DNA of 31,392 nt from Clostridiales bacterium UBA1775 (GCA_002314595.1 DCGP01000019.1:1-31392), one strand, 5' to 3'. Positions 22,647 through 31,300 are shown, numbered from the stretch's first letter. The notes: generated from the letters alone by a model not told the origin. Program-made: numbers and translations.

Positions 22647-23288
22647 ATGATAAATGAAGAAATCATTGCCAAAGCAGTGGAAAAGGCGTTGGCAGAAATT
22701 AAAAACATAGATGATGACAGTAATATTAAGGTTGGTGTGTCTGCAAGGCACGTCCATCTTTCTCAAGAAGATTTAGAAACATTGTTTGGCAAAGGTGCAG
22801 AGCTTACTGTAAAAAAACAACTTATGGGCAGGGAATACGCATCAGACCAATTAGTTACATTAGTAGGGCCATCACTTCGTTCAATTGAAAAGGTTAGAGT
22901 ATTAGGCCCTGTTAGAAAAAATACACAGGTGGAAATTTCAAGAACTGACACATTTGTGTTAAAGGTTAGTCCACCGGTTCGTCCTTCCGGTAAGGTTGAA
23001 GGCTCTGAAAAGTTGGTTATAGTTGGCCCAAAGGGTACTGTATATTTAAAGCAAGGTGTTATTATTGCTAACAGACATATCCATTTAACACCTGAATATG
23101 CTCAAAAGCATGGCATTAAGGATAACGATTATGTAGATGTTTTGGTTGAAAGCATAAAGCCAACTAAATTCTTTGACGTTCAAGTTCGTGTTCGTGATGA
23201 CTTTAATGTAGAAATGCACATTGATACCGACGATGCAAACTCAGCAGGTATCAAAAACGGAGATAAGGTTAGAATTATAAAAAAATAA
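22647..23288 (+). CDS. pduL: PduL phosphate propanoyltransferase with encapsulation peptide
   Basis: 213 residues of the PduL family. The N-terminal helix NEEIIAKAVEKALAEIKN is encapsulation-like. Two beta-barrel PduL repeats follow with zinc-ligand histidines in SARHVHLS and ANRHIHLT and a later MHIDTDD. It transfers phosphate to propionyl-CoA, giving propionyl-phosphate and recycling CoA inside the shell; a separate kinase then makes ATP (none is encoded here). Ribosome site AAAAGGA. Confidence 0.95.
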   Translation: MINEEIIAKAVEKALAEIKNIDDDSNIKVGVSARHVHLSQEDLETLFGKGAELTVKKQLMGREYASDQLVTLVGPSLRSIEKVRVLGPVRKNTQVEISRTDTFVLKVSPPVRPSGKVEGSEKLVIVGPKGTVYLKQGVIIANRHIHLTPEYAQKHGIKDNDYVDVLVESIKPTKFFDVQVRVRDDFNVEMHIDTDDANSAGIKNGDKVRIIKK

Positions 23289-23308
23289 CTTTGAAGGGAA
23301 AATAAGTT

Positions 23309-24070
23309 ATGTTTGCTGTTGAAAGGCAAAAGAGAATACTTGAATTATTAAAGGAAAATGGTGCAGTTTGGGTTAGTAAGCTTGCAGAGGATTTAGATGT
23401 TACCGAAGAAACTGTCCGTAGAGACCTTGAAAAGTTAGAGCAAAAGGAAGCACTTTTGCGTACTCATGGTGGTGCTGTGCCCATTACGGACAACAACCAC
23501 GAACTATCATTAGACAAACGTAAAAACTTAAATACAGACGCAAAAATCAAACTTGCCAAGGAAGCTGTTAAGCACATTGTATCAGGTGATACAATTTTCC
23601 TTGATGCGTCTACAACAACATTTTATATTGCCAAGGAACTTAAAAGCCTTAAAAATATAACTGTTGTTTCTAATTCGTTAAGGGTTGTAGAGGAGCTTAT
23701 CGGCTGTGATGGCATCAAGGTTATTGCAGTTGGTGGTGTAGCTACGCCAAATCAATCCTTGGTGGGAAGTATTGCAGAAAATAATATTCGCAACAATTAT
23801 TTTGCAAACAAAGTGTTTTTTAGCAGTCGTGGTATCAGCCATGTTGGTATTTTAGACAGCAACGAACAAGAATGCTTTATTAAGCAATGTATGATGCAAA
23901 ATGCTACAAAGAAGTTTTTTGTGTGTGATAAGTCTAAAATAAACAAGGTTGGCTTTGTTAAATTAGCACAGCTTGAAGATGTAGATTGTGTTATTGCAGA
24001 AAGAGAAGGCTTTGACCAAGAAATCATTAACGTTGCAAAGGATTCAAATACAGAAATATTATTAGTATGA
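23309..24070 (+). CDS. DeoR-family regulator of the microcompartment locus
   Basis: 253 residues. The N-terminal winged helix is at residues 1-57 (WVSKLAEDLDVTEETVRRDL, then LRTHGGAV), and the DeoRC sensor domain has DASTTTFYIAKEL and VSNSLRVVEEL. It is the last gene of block 2, 20 bases after pduL, so it is co-transcribed with the genes it probably controls. The likely effector is a phosphorylated intermediate such as fuculose/rhamnulose-1-phosphate or DHAP. The 19-bp elements at both locus promoters are its candidate sites (inference). Confidence 0.92.
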   Translation: MFAVERQKRILELLKENGAVWVSKLAEDLDVTEETVRRDLEKLEQKEALLRTHGGAVPITDNNHELSLDKRKNLNTDAKIKLAKEAVKHIVSGDTIFLDASTTTFYIAKELKSLKNITVVSNSLRVVEELIGCDGIKVIAVGGVATPNQSLVGSIAENNIRNNYFANKVFFSSRGISHVGILDSNEQECFIKQCMMQNATKKFFVCDKSKINKVGFVKLAQLEDVDCVIAEREGFDQEIINVAKDSNTEILLV

Positions 24071-24076
24071 TAAAAT

Positions 24077-24115
24077 AGCATAATATCAAATTTTTATTGA
24101 TATTATGCTTATTTA
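24077..24115 (+). terminator. Terminator of microcompartment block 2
   Basis: A 13-bp stem AGCATAATATCAA (24077-24089)/TTGATATTATGCT (24097-24109), followed by a T-rich run (TATTTATATTTT). Confidence 0.88.
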
Positions 24116-24138
24116 TATTTTAGCACATTAAAAAGTTC

Positions 24139-24167
24139 TTGCAATTTTTACTATAATATGTTACAAT
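24139..24167 (+). promoter_or_regulatory. Promoter of the CapD/PglF-like gene
   Basis: TTGCAA (24139-24144), 17 bases, TACAAT (24162-24167). Confidence 0.6.
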
Positions 24168-24200
24168 TTATTTAATAGTAATTCTTTTGAGGTGTTTTGT

Positions 24201-26055
24201 TTGAAGAAATTTACAAACTTATATATTAAAGCAGGGGTTTTGGGAATATTCGATTTTATTGCAACAATGGTTGGTTGCTTGATTTCCGGATTTTTGTTGG
24301 TCAATTTCACGCCTATAGAACGCTTTAATATGGATACGCTTATATTTGTAATAGCATTTTCCGGGTTGGTAATTTTTTGTTCTGCTTTAACAAAAAATTA
24401 TAGGAAAATATGGAGATTTGCGTCCTTTGATGACTACTTGATGTGTGCCGTGGCAGTATTTGGTGCATGGATTATATCATTAGTTTTCATATTTATGATA
24501 CAAAAATGGGAAATTGTTTCAAAAATTTACTGTATTTTATCATTTATATTTGCTTCCGGTATAGTTGTTGGAGGAAGGCTGGTATACAGGTGGCTTTATG
24601 CTAAATTAAAATCTGCTGACCCTGTTGACAAAACAGACAGAACTATGATTGTTGGTGCAGGATATGCCGGAAATGTTTTAGTTAACGAAATGTTGCAACC
24701 AAACAGCAAGTTCTTGCCTATAATTGCTGTAGATGATGCAAAAGATAAATTAAACAGATATGTTCACGGAATTAAAATTGCAGGTAATTTAGACGATATT
24801 CCTGCTCTTGCAAAGGAATATAACATTTCTAAAATTGTAATTGTAATTCCTTCATGCGAAGGCAGTAAGAAAAAGAAAATAATTGACTTGTGTTCATCAA
24901 CAGGCTGCGATGTAAAGATATTACCCGGCACTTACAAATTGATTTCTAACGAAAATTATCTTTCACAGGCAAAGGAAATTGATATTGAAGATTTGCTTGG
25001 TCGTGAACCTATTAAGTTTGATAAGGAAAAGAACAAGGCACTTGTTGAAGGCAAGGTTTGTATGGTTACAGGTGGTGGTGGTTCAATAGGCTCCGAGCTT
25101 TCAAGACAAATTGCACTTAATAATCCAAAGAAGCTTGTAATTGTTGATATTTACGAAAATAACGCTTACGCTATTCAGCAAGAATTAGTTCGTAAATATG
25201 GCGAAGGTTTAAACCTTGAAGTTAGAATTGCTTCTGTTAGAGACTATGACAAGATGGAAAAAATCTTTGAGGAATTTAAACCTGAAATTGTTTTCCATGC
25301 TGCTGCACATAAGCATGTTCCTCTAATGGAGGACAGCCCATCCGAAGCGATTAAAAACAATATTTTTGGTACATATAATGTTGCCCGTTTGGCAGAAAAA
25401 TATAATGTTATAAAGTTTGTTTTGGTATCTACTGATAAGGCTGTTAACCCAACAAATGTTATGGGCGCAACAAAGAGAATGTTGCGAAATGATTATTGAA
25501 TATATGAAGCAAACCTGCAAGAGCAACACAGAATATGTTGCTGTAAGGTTTGGCAACGTGCTTGGCTCTAATGGTTCAGTTGTTCCTTTGTTTAAAGAGC
25601 AAATTCGTAACGGTGGGCCGGTTACGGTTACTCACCCTGATATTATTCGTTTCTTTATGACTATTCCTGAGGCAACATCACTTATTTTGCAAGCGGCAGG
25701 CTTTGCAAATGGTGGGGAAATCTTTGTGCTTGATATGGGCGAGCCGGTTAAAATTCTTACTCTTGCAGAAAATGTTATTAAATTAAGTGGTAAGAAGCCT
25801 TACGAAGAGGTTAAAATTGAGTTTACAGGGTTAAGACCCGGCGAAAAGCTATACGAGGAGCTTTTGATGAGTGAAGAAGTTCTTGGCAAAACTGAAAATA
25901 ACAAAATCTTCATCGGTACTCAAACAGAGGTTGATGTTACTAAGTTTAGCAGTCAGCTTGAGGAATTAAAGCAGGTTGCATATTCAAACGAAAACGAAAA
26001 ATGCGTTGATGTATTAGCAAGTGTTGTAACAACATTCCACCATGCTAAAAACTAA
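24201..26055 (+). pseudogene. Polysaccharide biosynthesis NDP-sugar 4,6-dehydratase (CapD/PglF-like), frameshifted
   Basis: A full family member would have about 620 residues: four N-terminal membrane segments (residues ~10-120), a CoA-binding-like domain (TMIVGAGYAGNVLV), then a membrane-linked SDR domain with VTGGGGSIGSEL, AAAHKHVPLMED and the active-site STDKAVNPTNVMGATKR. The frame breaks after GATKRM: one extra T at 25482-25483 (ATGTTGCGAAATG) makes a premature stop at 25497-25499. Removing it continues into CEMIIEYM and the normal C-terminal half to 26055. Likely product is a UDP-GlcNAc 4,6-dehydratase for glycan synthesis. TTG 24201 is chosen as start because GAGGTG lies 6 bases upstream. 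Sequencing error is possible. Confidence 0.88.
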
Positions 26056-26099
26056 GATGTAGAAATGCACAGACGTATAAATTAAATATTATTTTAAGT

Positions 26100-26129
26100 A
26101 ATCACAAGCTTAGGCTTGTGATTCTTTTA
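26100..26129 (+). terminator. Terminator after the CapD/PglF-like gene
   Basis: AATCACAAGC (26100-26109)/GCTTGTGATT (26114-26123), TTAG loop, then CTTTTATTT. Confidence 0.9.
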
Positions 26130-26152
26130 TTTGTTAACTTATTGTTAAACAG

Positions 26153-26181
26153 TTGAAATGCAACAATTTATATGGTAAAAT
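26153..26181 (+). promoter_or_regulatory. Promoter of the DUF5685 operon
   Basis: TTGAAA (26153-26158), 17 bases, TAAAAT (26176-26181), with a TATGG-type extended -10. Confidence 0.7.
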
Positions 26182-26199
26182 TATAATGAGGTGCATATT

Positions 26200-27039
26200 A
26201 TGTTTGGATATGTTAATATACACAAGGATTTATTAAGGGTTTGTGATTATAACAATTTTAAAGGGTATTACTGTGGATTGTGCAAACAGTTAGGTAAGAA
26301 GTTTAATCAAATAACAAGGTTGGGGCTAAGCTATGATATGACCTTTCTTGCAATATTGCTATCGTCTTTAAATAGCGATGTATGTATGGTGAAAAACGAA
26401 ACCTGTATAGTGCACCCATTTACCAAAAGACCTGTTAGATATAATGACAATGCTATCAAATATAGCGCAGATATGTCAATTATTTTGACCTATTTAAAGT
26501 TGGTTGACGATTGGAAGGATGAACATAGTCTTAAAAGTTTTCTTAGGATATTTTATTTTAGACATTTTAATAAAACTGTGCGAAAGTACCTTGAAATATT
26601 TGAAAAAATAAAAACAAATCTTGACAGCTTAACAAAATTAGAAAAACAAAATTGCGATGATGTGGATATGGTTGCAGATTGCTTTGGCAAGGTGCTTATG
26701 GCTGTGTTTGATAATGATAATAGCAACAAGGCACTTGCTTGGCTTGGTTACCATATTGGCAGATATATTTATATAATTGACGGGTATTCGGACATTGAAA
26801 AAGATGTGAAAAATAAATCCTATAATCCATTTGTTAATAAATTTGGAAGCAAGACTAATGAACAACTTGAAAATGTAAAAAAATCTTTGCTTGTTACTTT
26901 AAATGAAATTGCAAATGCATTTAATTTGTTGGAAATAAAGCAAAATAAAGAATTGCTTGAAAATATAATTTTCCTTGGAATGAGGAAAAATGTAGATAAA
27001 TTATGTTTGAGAAAGGAAGAACAAAATGAATCCGTATGA
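26200..27039 (+). CDS. DUF5685-family protein
   Basis: 279 residues, mostly helical, with an N-terminal Cys-containing stretch (YYCGLCKQLGKKFNQITRLGLSYD cut short here: CGLCKQLGK) characteristic of DUF5685 proteins of Clostridia. A central LKLVDDWKDE and a late YIIDGYSDIEKD carry conserved acidic residues, reminiscent of all-helical terpenoid-synthase-like folds, though no activity is known. ATG 26200 is chosen for GAGGTG at the right distance; the GTG at 26191 is part of that site. Its end overlaps the J-domain gene by 14 bases, so the two are co-translated. The function is unknown. Confidence 0.75.
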   Translation: MFGYVNIHKDLLRVCDYNNFKGYYCGLCKQLGKKFNQITRLGLSYDMTFLAILLSSLNSDVCMVKNETCIVHPFTKRPVRYNDNAIKYSADMSIILTYLKLVDDWKDEHSLKSFLRIFYFRHFNKTVRKYLEIFEKIKTNLDSLTKLEKQNCDDVDMVADCFGKVLMAVFDNDNSNKALAWLGYHIGRYIYIIDGYSDIEKDVKNKSYNPFVNKFGSKTNEQLENVKKSLLVTLNEIANAFNLLEIKQNKELLENIIFLGMRKNVDKLCLRKEEQNESV

Positions 27040-27625
27040 GGTGTTAGGAGTTTCCGAAAATGCAGATGAGGAAACAATAAAAAGAGCATATAGGGATTTG
27101 GTTAAAAAATATCATCCTGATAATTATAAGGACAATCCCCTTGCAAACCTTGCAAACGAAAAATTACAACAGGTAAACGAAGCCTATGATATTATTACCA
27201 AACAAAGACAAAACGGTTCGTCTTACGGTGGAGGGAGCAGTAATCAATATAGTGGCTCGTCAAATTCACAGTATGCTTATATTCGCAATCTTATTCAGCA
27301 ACGCAAGCTTGCAGAGGCAGACGCAGAGCTTAACAGAATTAACACTCAAAATGCAGAATGGCACTATTTAAAGGGTTGTGTTTGCATTGGCAGAGGTTGG
27401 CATTTTGACGGAATAAATCATTTGCAGGCAGCAGTAAATTTAGACCCGTCAAATATGGAATACAGGAATATGTTAAATTCAGTCAGTAACCGTGCCAACA
27501 CATTTAACACAACAGGTAACAACAGAGGATATAGTAGTTCTGACGCTTGTAGTTGTTGTGGCAATTTGCTATGCGCAGACTGTTGTTGTGAAATGATGGG
27601 TGGGGATTTGATACCTTGTTGTTAG
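27026..27625 (+). CDS. J-domain protein with Cys-rich C-terminus
   Basis: 199 residues. The N-terminal J domain (NPYEVLGVSENADEETIKRA, then KKYHPDNYKDNP with the HPD triad) would stimulate DnaK ATPase. A Ser/Gly/Gln linker (residues ~70-88) leads to a TPR-like helical pair (LAEADAELNRINTQNAEWHY, then GINHLQAAVNLDPSNMEYRN). The last ~25 residues hold nine cysteines (SCCGNLLCADCCCEMM, then PCC), probably a metal site or membrane-linked motif. It lacks the zinc-finger and C-terminal domains of true DnaJ. It is coupled to the DUF5685 gene and probably directs DnaK to a specific client. Confidence 0.85.
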   Translation: MNPYEVLGVSENADEETIKRAYRDLVKKYHPDNYKDNPLANLANEKLQQVNEAYDIITKQRQNGSSYGGGSSNQYSGSSNSQYAYIRNLIQQRKLAEADAELNRINTQNAEWHYLKGCVCIGRGWHFDGINHLQAAVNLDPSNMEYRNMLNSVSNRANTFNTTGNNRGYSSSDACSCCGNLLCADCCCEMMGGDLIPCC

Positions 27626-27635
27626 GAGTGGTAAA

Positions 27636-28124
27636 ATGAGTAAAAAAATCTCTTTTTGTTCGCTTATGGCAGTTTTAGGTGCACTATGCTTGGCATCTAC
27701 AATAATACTTCCCACAACCAAGATTTTTATGTTTTTGTTTTCCACTATGTTTACGTATGTTTGTGTAGAAGAATATGGCATAAAATATGGGCTTATGACC
27801 TTTGCAGTTATTTGTGGAATAGGTTTTTTTATACTAAATAATCCTCTCAAAATTGCAGTGTATTTTGCATTTGTGGGTTACTATCCGGTTATAAAGTACA
27901 TAGTTGAACATTCAAATCTAAAAATCTACTTAAAATGGATTGTCAAGATAGCAATAGTGCTTGTTGCAGGTATTATAGGAATAATTGCTTTAAAAAATTT
28001 TATTGATTTTAAGATTTCTGAATATTTGCTTTTAGCAGGTGGAGTGGTTGTGTTTATAGCCTATGACATTGCACTTACAATAGGTATAAAGTTTTACGCA
28101 TTAAAGTTAAGAAAACACAGATAA
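27636..28124 (+). CDS. Hypothetical multi-pass membrane protein
   Basis: 162 residues with about five hydrophobic segments (near 8-26, 28-45, 52-80, 102-122 and 128-152) and a basic tail (KLRKHR), so an inner-membrane protein with a cytoplasmic C-terminus. I do not recognise the family. It starts 10 bases after the J-domain gene with TTAGGAG and ends 10 bases before the MATE gene, so it is in the same operon. Confidence 0.7.
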   Translation: MSKKISFCSLMAVLGALCLASTIILPTTKIFMFLFSTMFTYVCVEEYGIKYGLMTFAVICGIGFFILNNPLKIAVYFAFVGYYPVIKYIVEHSNLKIYLKWIVKIAIVLVAGIIGIIALKNFIDFKISEYLLLAGGVVVFIAYDIALTIGIKFYALKLRKHR

Positions 28125-28134
28125 TGGGGGGAAA

Positions 28135-29475
28135 ATGAACGGTATAAAAGATTTTACAGAAGGCAAAATTGGTATTCCGTTGTTAAAATTTACGTTGCCT
28201 ATTATGGGTATGATGTTTTTACAAGCATTATACGGTGGCGTAGATATGATTGTGGTTGGACAGTTTGCAGACACAATAGATGTTTCTGCAGTTTCCACAG
28301 GAAGCCAAGTTATGGCAACTATTACAGGCATAATTACAGGCATTACAACAGGGTTTTCTATTATGTTAAGTCGATATATCGGCGAAAAGAACCAAGATAG
28401 CTTTTCCAAAACCATGGGTGCATCTGTTTTTGTGTCCATAGTCCTTGCTTTGCTTATTTCAGTTGTGTTTACAACCTGCGCAAGACCAATTTCTATGCTT
28501 ATGAATGCTCCTTCTGAGGCACTTGAAAAAACAGCAAATTATGTGTTTGTCTGCTCTATGGGTGGGGTGTTTATTACAGCATATAATCTTTTCAGTGGTT
28601 TGTTTAGAGGAATGGGCAATTCAAAATTGCCATTGATTTTTGTGGCAGTATCTTGTGTTGTTAATATCGTTGGTGATATTGTTTTGGTAAAGGGCTTTAA
28701 TATGGGTGCCTTAGGTGCTGCCGTGGCAACAATTTTTGCACAATTTGTCAGCGTAATTTTGTGCTTGGTTATTGTTTGTAAAAAAGGCTATGGAAAATAT
28801 TTTGAATTTAAAAATATAAGGTTTCACAAAAAAGAGGCTTTGGCATCATTAAAAGTTGGTGCACCAATAGCCCTGCAAGATGTACTTACAAATGTTTCAT
28901 TTTTGATTGTTACATCAATAATCAATTCATTGGGAATTGTGGCATCTGCATCAATCGGTGTGTGTGAAAAGGTGGCATATTTTACATTTTTAATACCATT
29001 TGCCTATATGACGGGCCTTGCAACATTTGTTTCGCAAAATTACGGTGCAGGTAAAATGTATAGGGCAAAGCGTGCAATGTATAATGCTTTTTCAATATCA
29101 ACGGCAATAGATATTGTAATATTTTTTATTATGTTTTTTAGAGGAGATTTAATGGTTGGAATATTCACAAAGGATATTGCAGTTATTACATCGTCTGCAC
29201 AATATTTAAAGGCATATGCAATAGACGAGTTACTGATTTCGCTTTTGCTTTCATATATGGGATTTTTTGATGGAATTGGTCGTTCTAATTTTGTACTTAT
29301 TCAAGGTTTGATTTCAGCATTTTTGGTTAGAATTCCATTTTCGTACTTTATCAGCAAAATGCCGGGTGTAACAATGCTGCAAATAGGTATTGCTTCCCCA
29401 CTTGCAACCACTGTAAGCTTGATACTGTGCTTTATATATTATCAAAAGAATAAAAGAAATATTTTTGGATATTAA
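28135..29475 (+). CDS. MATE-family multidrug/metabolite efflux transporter
   Basis: 446 residues with twelve predicted membrane helices in two related halves. The N-terminus (FTEGKIGIPLLKFTLPIMGM, then QALYGGVDMIVVGQFA) and the second-half GAPIALQDVLTN and FVSQNYGAGKMYRAKRAM are typical of MATE (DinF/NorM-like) Na+ or H+ antiporters exporting cationic compounds. The ribosome site is a run of Gs (GGGGGG) before ATG 28135. It is the last gene of the DUF5685/J-domain operon, followed by a bidirectional terminator. The substrate is unknown. Confidence 0.93.
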   Translation: MNGIKDFTEGKIGIPLLKFTLPIMGMMFLQALYGGVDMIVVGQFADTIDVSAVSTGSQVMATITGIITGITTGFSIMLSRYIGEKNQDSFSKTMGASVFVSIVLALLISVVFTTCARPISMLMNAPSEALEKTANYVFVCSMGGVFITAYNLFSGLFRGMGNSKLPLIFVAVSCVVNIVGDIVLVKGFNMGALGAAVATIFAQFVSVILCLVIVCKKGYGKYFEFKNIRFHKKEALASLKVGAPIALQDVLTNVSFLIVTSIINSLGIVASASIGVCEKVAYFTFLIPFAYMTGLATFVSQNYGAGKMYRAKRAMYNAFSISTAIDIVIFFIMFFRGDLMVGIFTKDIAVITSSAQYLKAYAIDELLISLLLSYMGFFDGIGRSNFVLIQGLISAFLVRIPFSYFISKMPGVTMLQIGIASPLATTVSLILCFIYYQKNKRNIFGY

Positions 29476-29478
29476 AAA

Positions 29479-29510
29479 AAGGAACTGTCGCATTTTTGTG
29501 GCAGTTCCTT
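29479..29510. terminator. Bidirectional terminator between MATE gene and glyS
   Basis: AAGGAACTGTCGC/GTGGCAGTTCCTT with a short T-rich loop lies between the convergent MATE and glycyl-tRNA synthetase genes. The minus strand has a run of seven Ts, so it is the strong terminator for glyS; the plus-strand tail is weaker. Confidence 0.88.
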
Positions 29511-29543
29511 ATGTTTTAGTGTATTTTTTTATAGCCCTAAATC

Positions 29544-30920
29544 TTAGTATTCGATATATTTTGCAATATATTCTTCAACTTGGTCAATAGGAATTCTAAC
29601 CTGTTCCATTGTATCTCTATCACGTACTGTAACAGCATTGTCCTCTAATGTGTCAAAGTCAACAGTAATACATAAAGGAGTACCGATTTCATCTTGTCTT
29701 CTGTATCTCTTACCAATTGAACCGGCTTCATCATATTCACACATAAACTTCTTTGAAAGCTTTTTGAATAATTCTTCAGCAGGTTCAGAAAGCTTCTTTG
29801 AAAGAGGAAGAACTGCAGCCTTAATAGGAGCAAGTGCAGGGTGGAACTTCATAACAACACGTGTATCGTTTTCGCCAACAACCTCTTCGTCATAAGCTTC
29901 TACCAAAAATGCCAATGTAACACGGTCAGCACCAAGTGACGGTTCAATTACATAAGGCACATATCTTTCGTTAGAAACAGGGTCAATATATTCCATTGAC
30001 TCCCCTGATGTTTTAGCATGGGCACTAAGGTCATAATCTGTTCTGTCAGCAACGCCCCAAAGCTCGCCCCAACCAAACGGGAACATAAATTCAAAGTCTG
30101 TTGTAGCCTTTGAATAGAAAGCTAATTCTTCCGGCGAATGGTCTCTTAATCTAAGATTTTCTTCCTTAATATTAAGACCTAACAACCATTCCTTGCAATA
30201 GCCTCTCCAGTATTCAAACCATTCAAGGTCTGTTCCGGGTTTGCAGAAGAATTCAAGCTCCATTTGTTCAAATTCTCTTGTACGGAAAGTAAAGTTACCG
30301 GGTGTAATTTCGTTACGGAATGATTTACCAACTTGTGCAACACCAAAAGGCACTTTCTTACGTGATGTACGTTGAATGTTCTTGAAATTTACAAAAATAC
30401 CTTGTGCAGTTTCAGGGCGAAGATAAATTTCATTTTTAGCATCTTCTGTAACACCTTGGAAAGTTTTGAACATAAGGTTAAACTTTCTAATATCAGTAAA
30501 GTTTAGTTTGCCACAGTTAGGGCATACAATATTGTTTGTTTTAATATAGTCAAGCATTTGGTCATTTGTCCAACCGTCTGCAACAGTACCGTCAAAATCT
30601 TCGATAAGCTTGTCGGCACGATGACGAGTTTTACACTCCTTACAGTCAATAAGAGGGTCGGAAAATCCACCAACGTGTCCTGAAGCAACCCATGTCATAG
30701 GGTTCATTAGGATTGCTGCGTCAAGACCGACGTTGTATTCTGATTCTTGAACAAACTTTTTCCACCATGCTTTTTTAACATTATTTTTAAGTTCTACTCC
30801 CAATGGGCCATAGTCCCATGTGTTTGCAAGTCCGCCATAGATTTCAGAACCTGCGTAAACAAAACCTCTACCCTTGCATAAAGAGACGATTTTGTCCATT
30901 GTTTTCTCTTGATTATTCAT
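29544..30920 (-). CDS. glyS: Glycyl-tRNA synthetase (single-chain, dimeric type)
   Basis: 458 residues of class II GlyRS of the homodimeric type (not the alpha/beta tetramer). Recognisable parts: IVSLCKGRGFVYAGSEIYGG at the N-terminus, a zinc-ribbon-like pair of Cys motifs (CKECKTRHR, CPNCGKLNF), motif 2 RPETAQGIFVNFKN and FRNEITP, FPFGWGELWGVADRTDYDL for glycine binding, motif 3 region VIEPSLGADR, and a C-terminal anticodon-binding domain. It charges tRNA-Gly in the cytoplasm. ATG 30920 is chosen for the GGAG site 7 bases upstream; a longer reading to 30953 would cross a hairpin in the leader. Confidence 0.95.
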   Translation of the reverse strand: MNNQEKTMDKIVSLCKGRGFVYAGSEIYGGLANTWDYGPLGVELKNNVKKAWWKKFVQESEYNVGLDAAILMNPMTWVASGHVGGFSDPLIDCKECKTRHRADKLIEDFDGTVADGWTNDQMLDYIKTNNIVCPNCGKLNFTDIRKFNLMFKTFQGVTEDAKNEIYLRPETAQGIFVNFKNIQRTSRKKVPFGVAQVGKSFRNEITPGNFTFRTREFEQMELEFFCKPGTDLEWFEYWRGYCKEWLLGLNIKEENLRLRDHSPEELAFYSKATTDFEFMFPFGWGELWGVADRTDYDLSAHAKTSGESMEYIDPVSNERYVPYVIEPSLGADRVTLAFLVEAYDEEVVGENDTRVVMKFHPALAPIKAAVLPLSKKLSEPAEELFKKLSKKFMCEYDEAGSIGKRYRRQDEIGTPLCITVDFDTLEDNAVTVRDRDTMEQVRIPIDQVEEYIAKYIEY

Positions 30921-30935
30921 TATATAACTCCAATC

Positions 30936-30952
30936 TGCCACCGGCTGTGGCA
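30936..30952 (-). other. Hairpin in the glyS leader
   Basis: Minus strand TGCCAC/GTGGCA with a 5-base loop, ending 4 bases before the ribosome site. No T-box core sequence is present, so it is not a T-box; it may be a minor translational element or chance. Confidence 0.4.
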
Positions 30953-30992
30953 AAAATTAGGAAGCATTTAAAAAAGCTTTCCTTAATATAAT

Positions 30993-31022
30993 ATAATAAC
31001 TTATTTTGAGTGTACTTGTCAA
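30993..31022 (-). promoter_or_regulatory. Promoter of glyS
   Basis: Minus strand: TTGACA (31022-31017), 18 bases, TATTAT (30998-30993). Confidence 0.7.
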
Positions 31023-31090
31023 GTGTTTATTGACAAAAGCGTTATATAATAAAAATAAAGTATAAATAGCACTTATTTTGTTAAAAATAA

Positions 31091-31116
31091 GAAAAACAGA
31101 GAAAAACAAAGAAAAC
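31091..31116. repeat. A-rich direct repeats in the glyS/tRNA intergenic region
   Basis: GAAAAACA GAGAAAAACA AAGAAAACA: three similar 8-10-base units. The ~300-base region between glyS and tRNA-Pro (30921-31223) otherwise holds only the two divergent promoters. The units resemble, but do not equal, the 19-bp element at the microcompartment promoters. Confidence 0.4.
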
Positions 31117-31161
31117 AAGAGATACTTTAATACAATCCTAAATAATTAGCAATAATAAAGA

Positions 31162-31190
31162 TTGATAACTTAGCAATATTTATGTATAAT
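31162..31190 (+). promoter_or_regulatory. Promoter of tRNA-Pro
   Basis: TTGATA (31162-31167), 17 bases, TATAAT (31185-31190), with an upstream TG making an extended -10. Confidence 0.85.
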
Positions 31191-31223
31191 AAATCACGTT
31201 GTCGCTTATGCGATGTATTTTTT

Positions 31224-31300
31224 CGGGGTTTAGCGCAGTTTGGTAGCGCACCTGGTTTGGGACCAGGGGGCCACAGGTTCAAATCCTGTAACCCCGACCA
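31224..31300 (+). tRNA. tRNA-Pro (anticodon UGG)
   Basis: 77 nt with encoded CCA. The acceptor stem CGGGGTT/AACCCCG pairs fully; the anticodon arm is CCTGG-TTTGGGA-CCAGG, giving anticodon TGG; the T arm has GGTTCAAATCC. A short T run follows directly after CCA. Confidence 0.97.

Noticed and set aside
9784..24070. B12-dependent diol dehydratase system or cobalamin riboswitch
   Set aside because: No PduCDE-like subunits, reactivase or cobalamin element are found; the PduO-C-like protein lacks the adenosyltransferase domain.
30921..31022. T-box leader for glyS
   Set aside because: The leader is too short and lacks the conserved T-box antiterminator core; only a small hairpin is seen.
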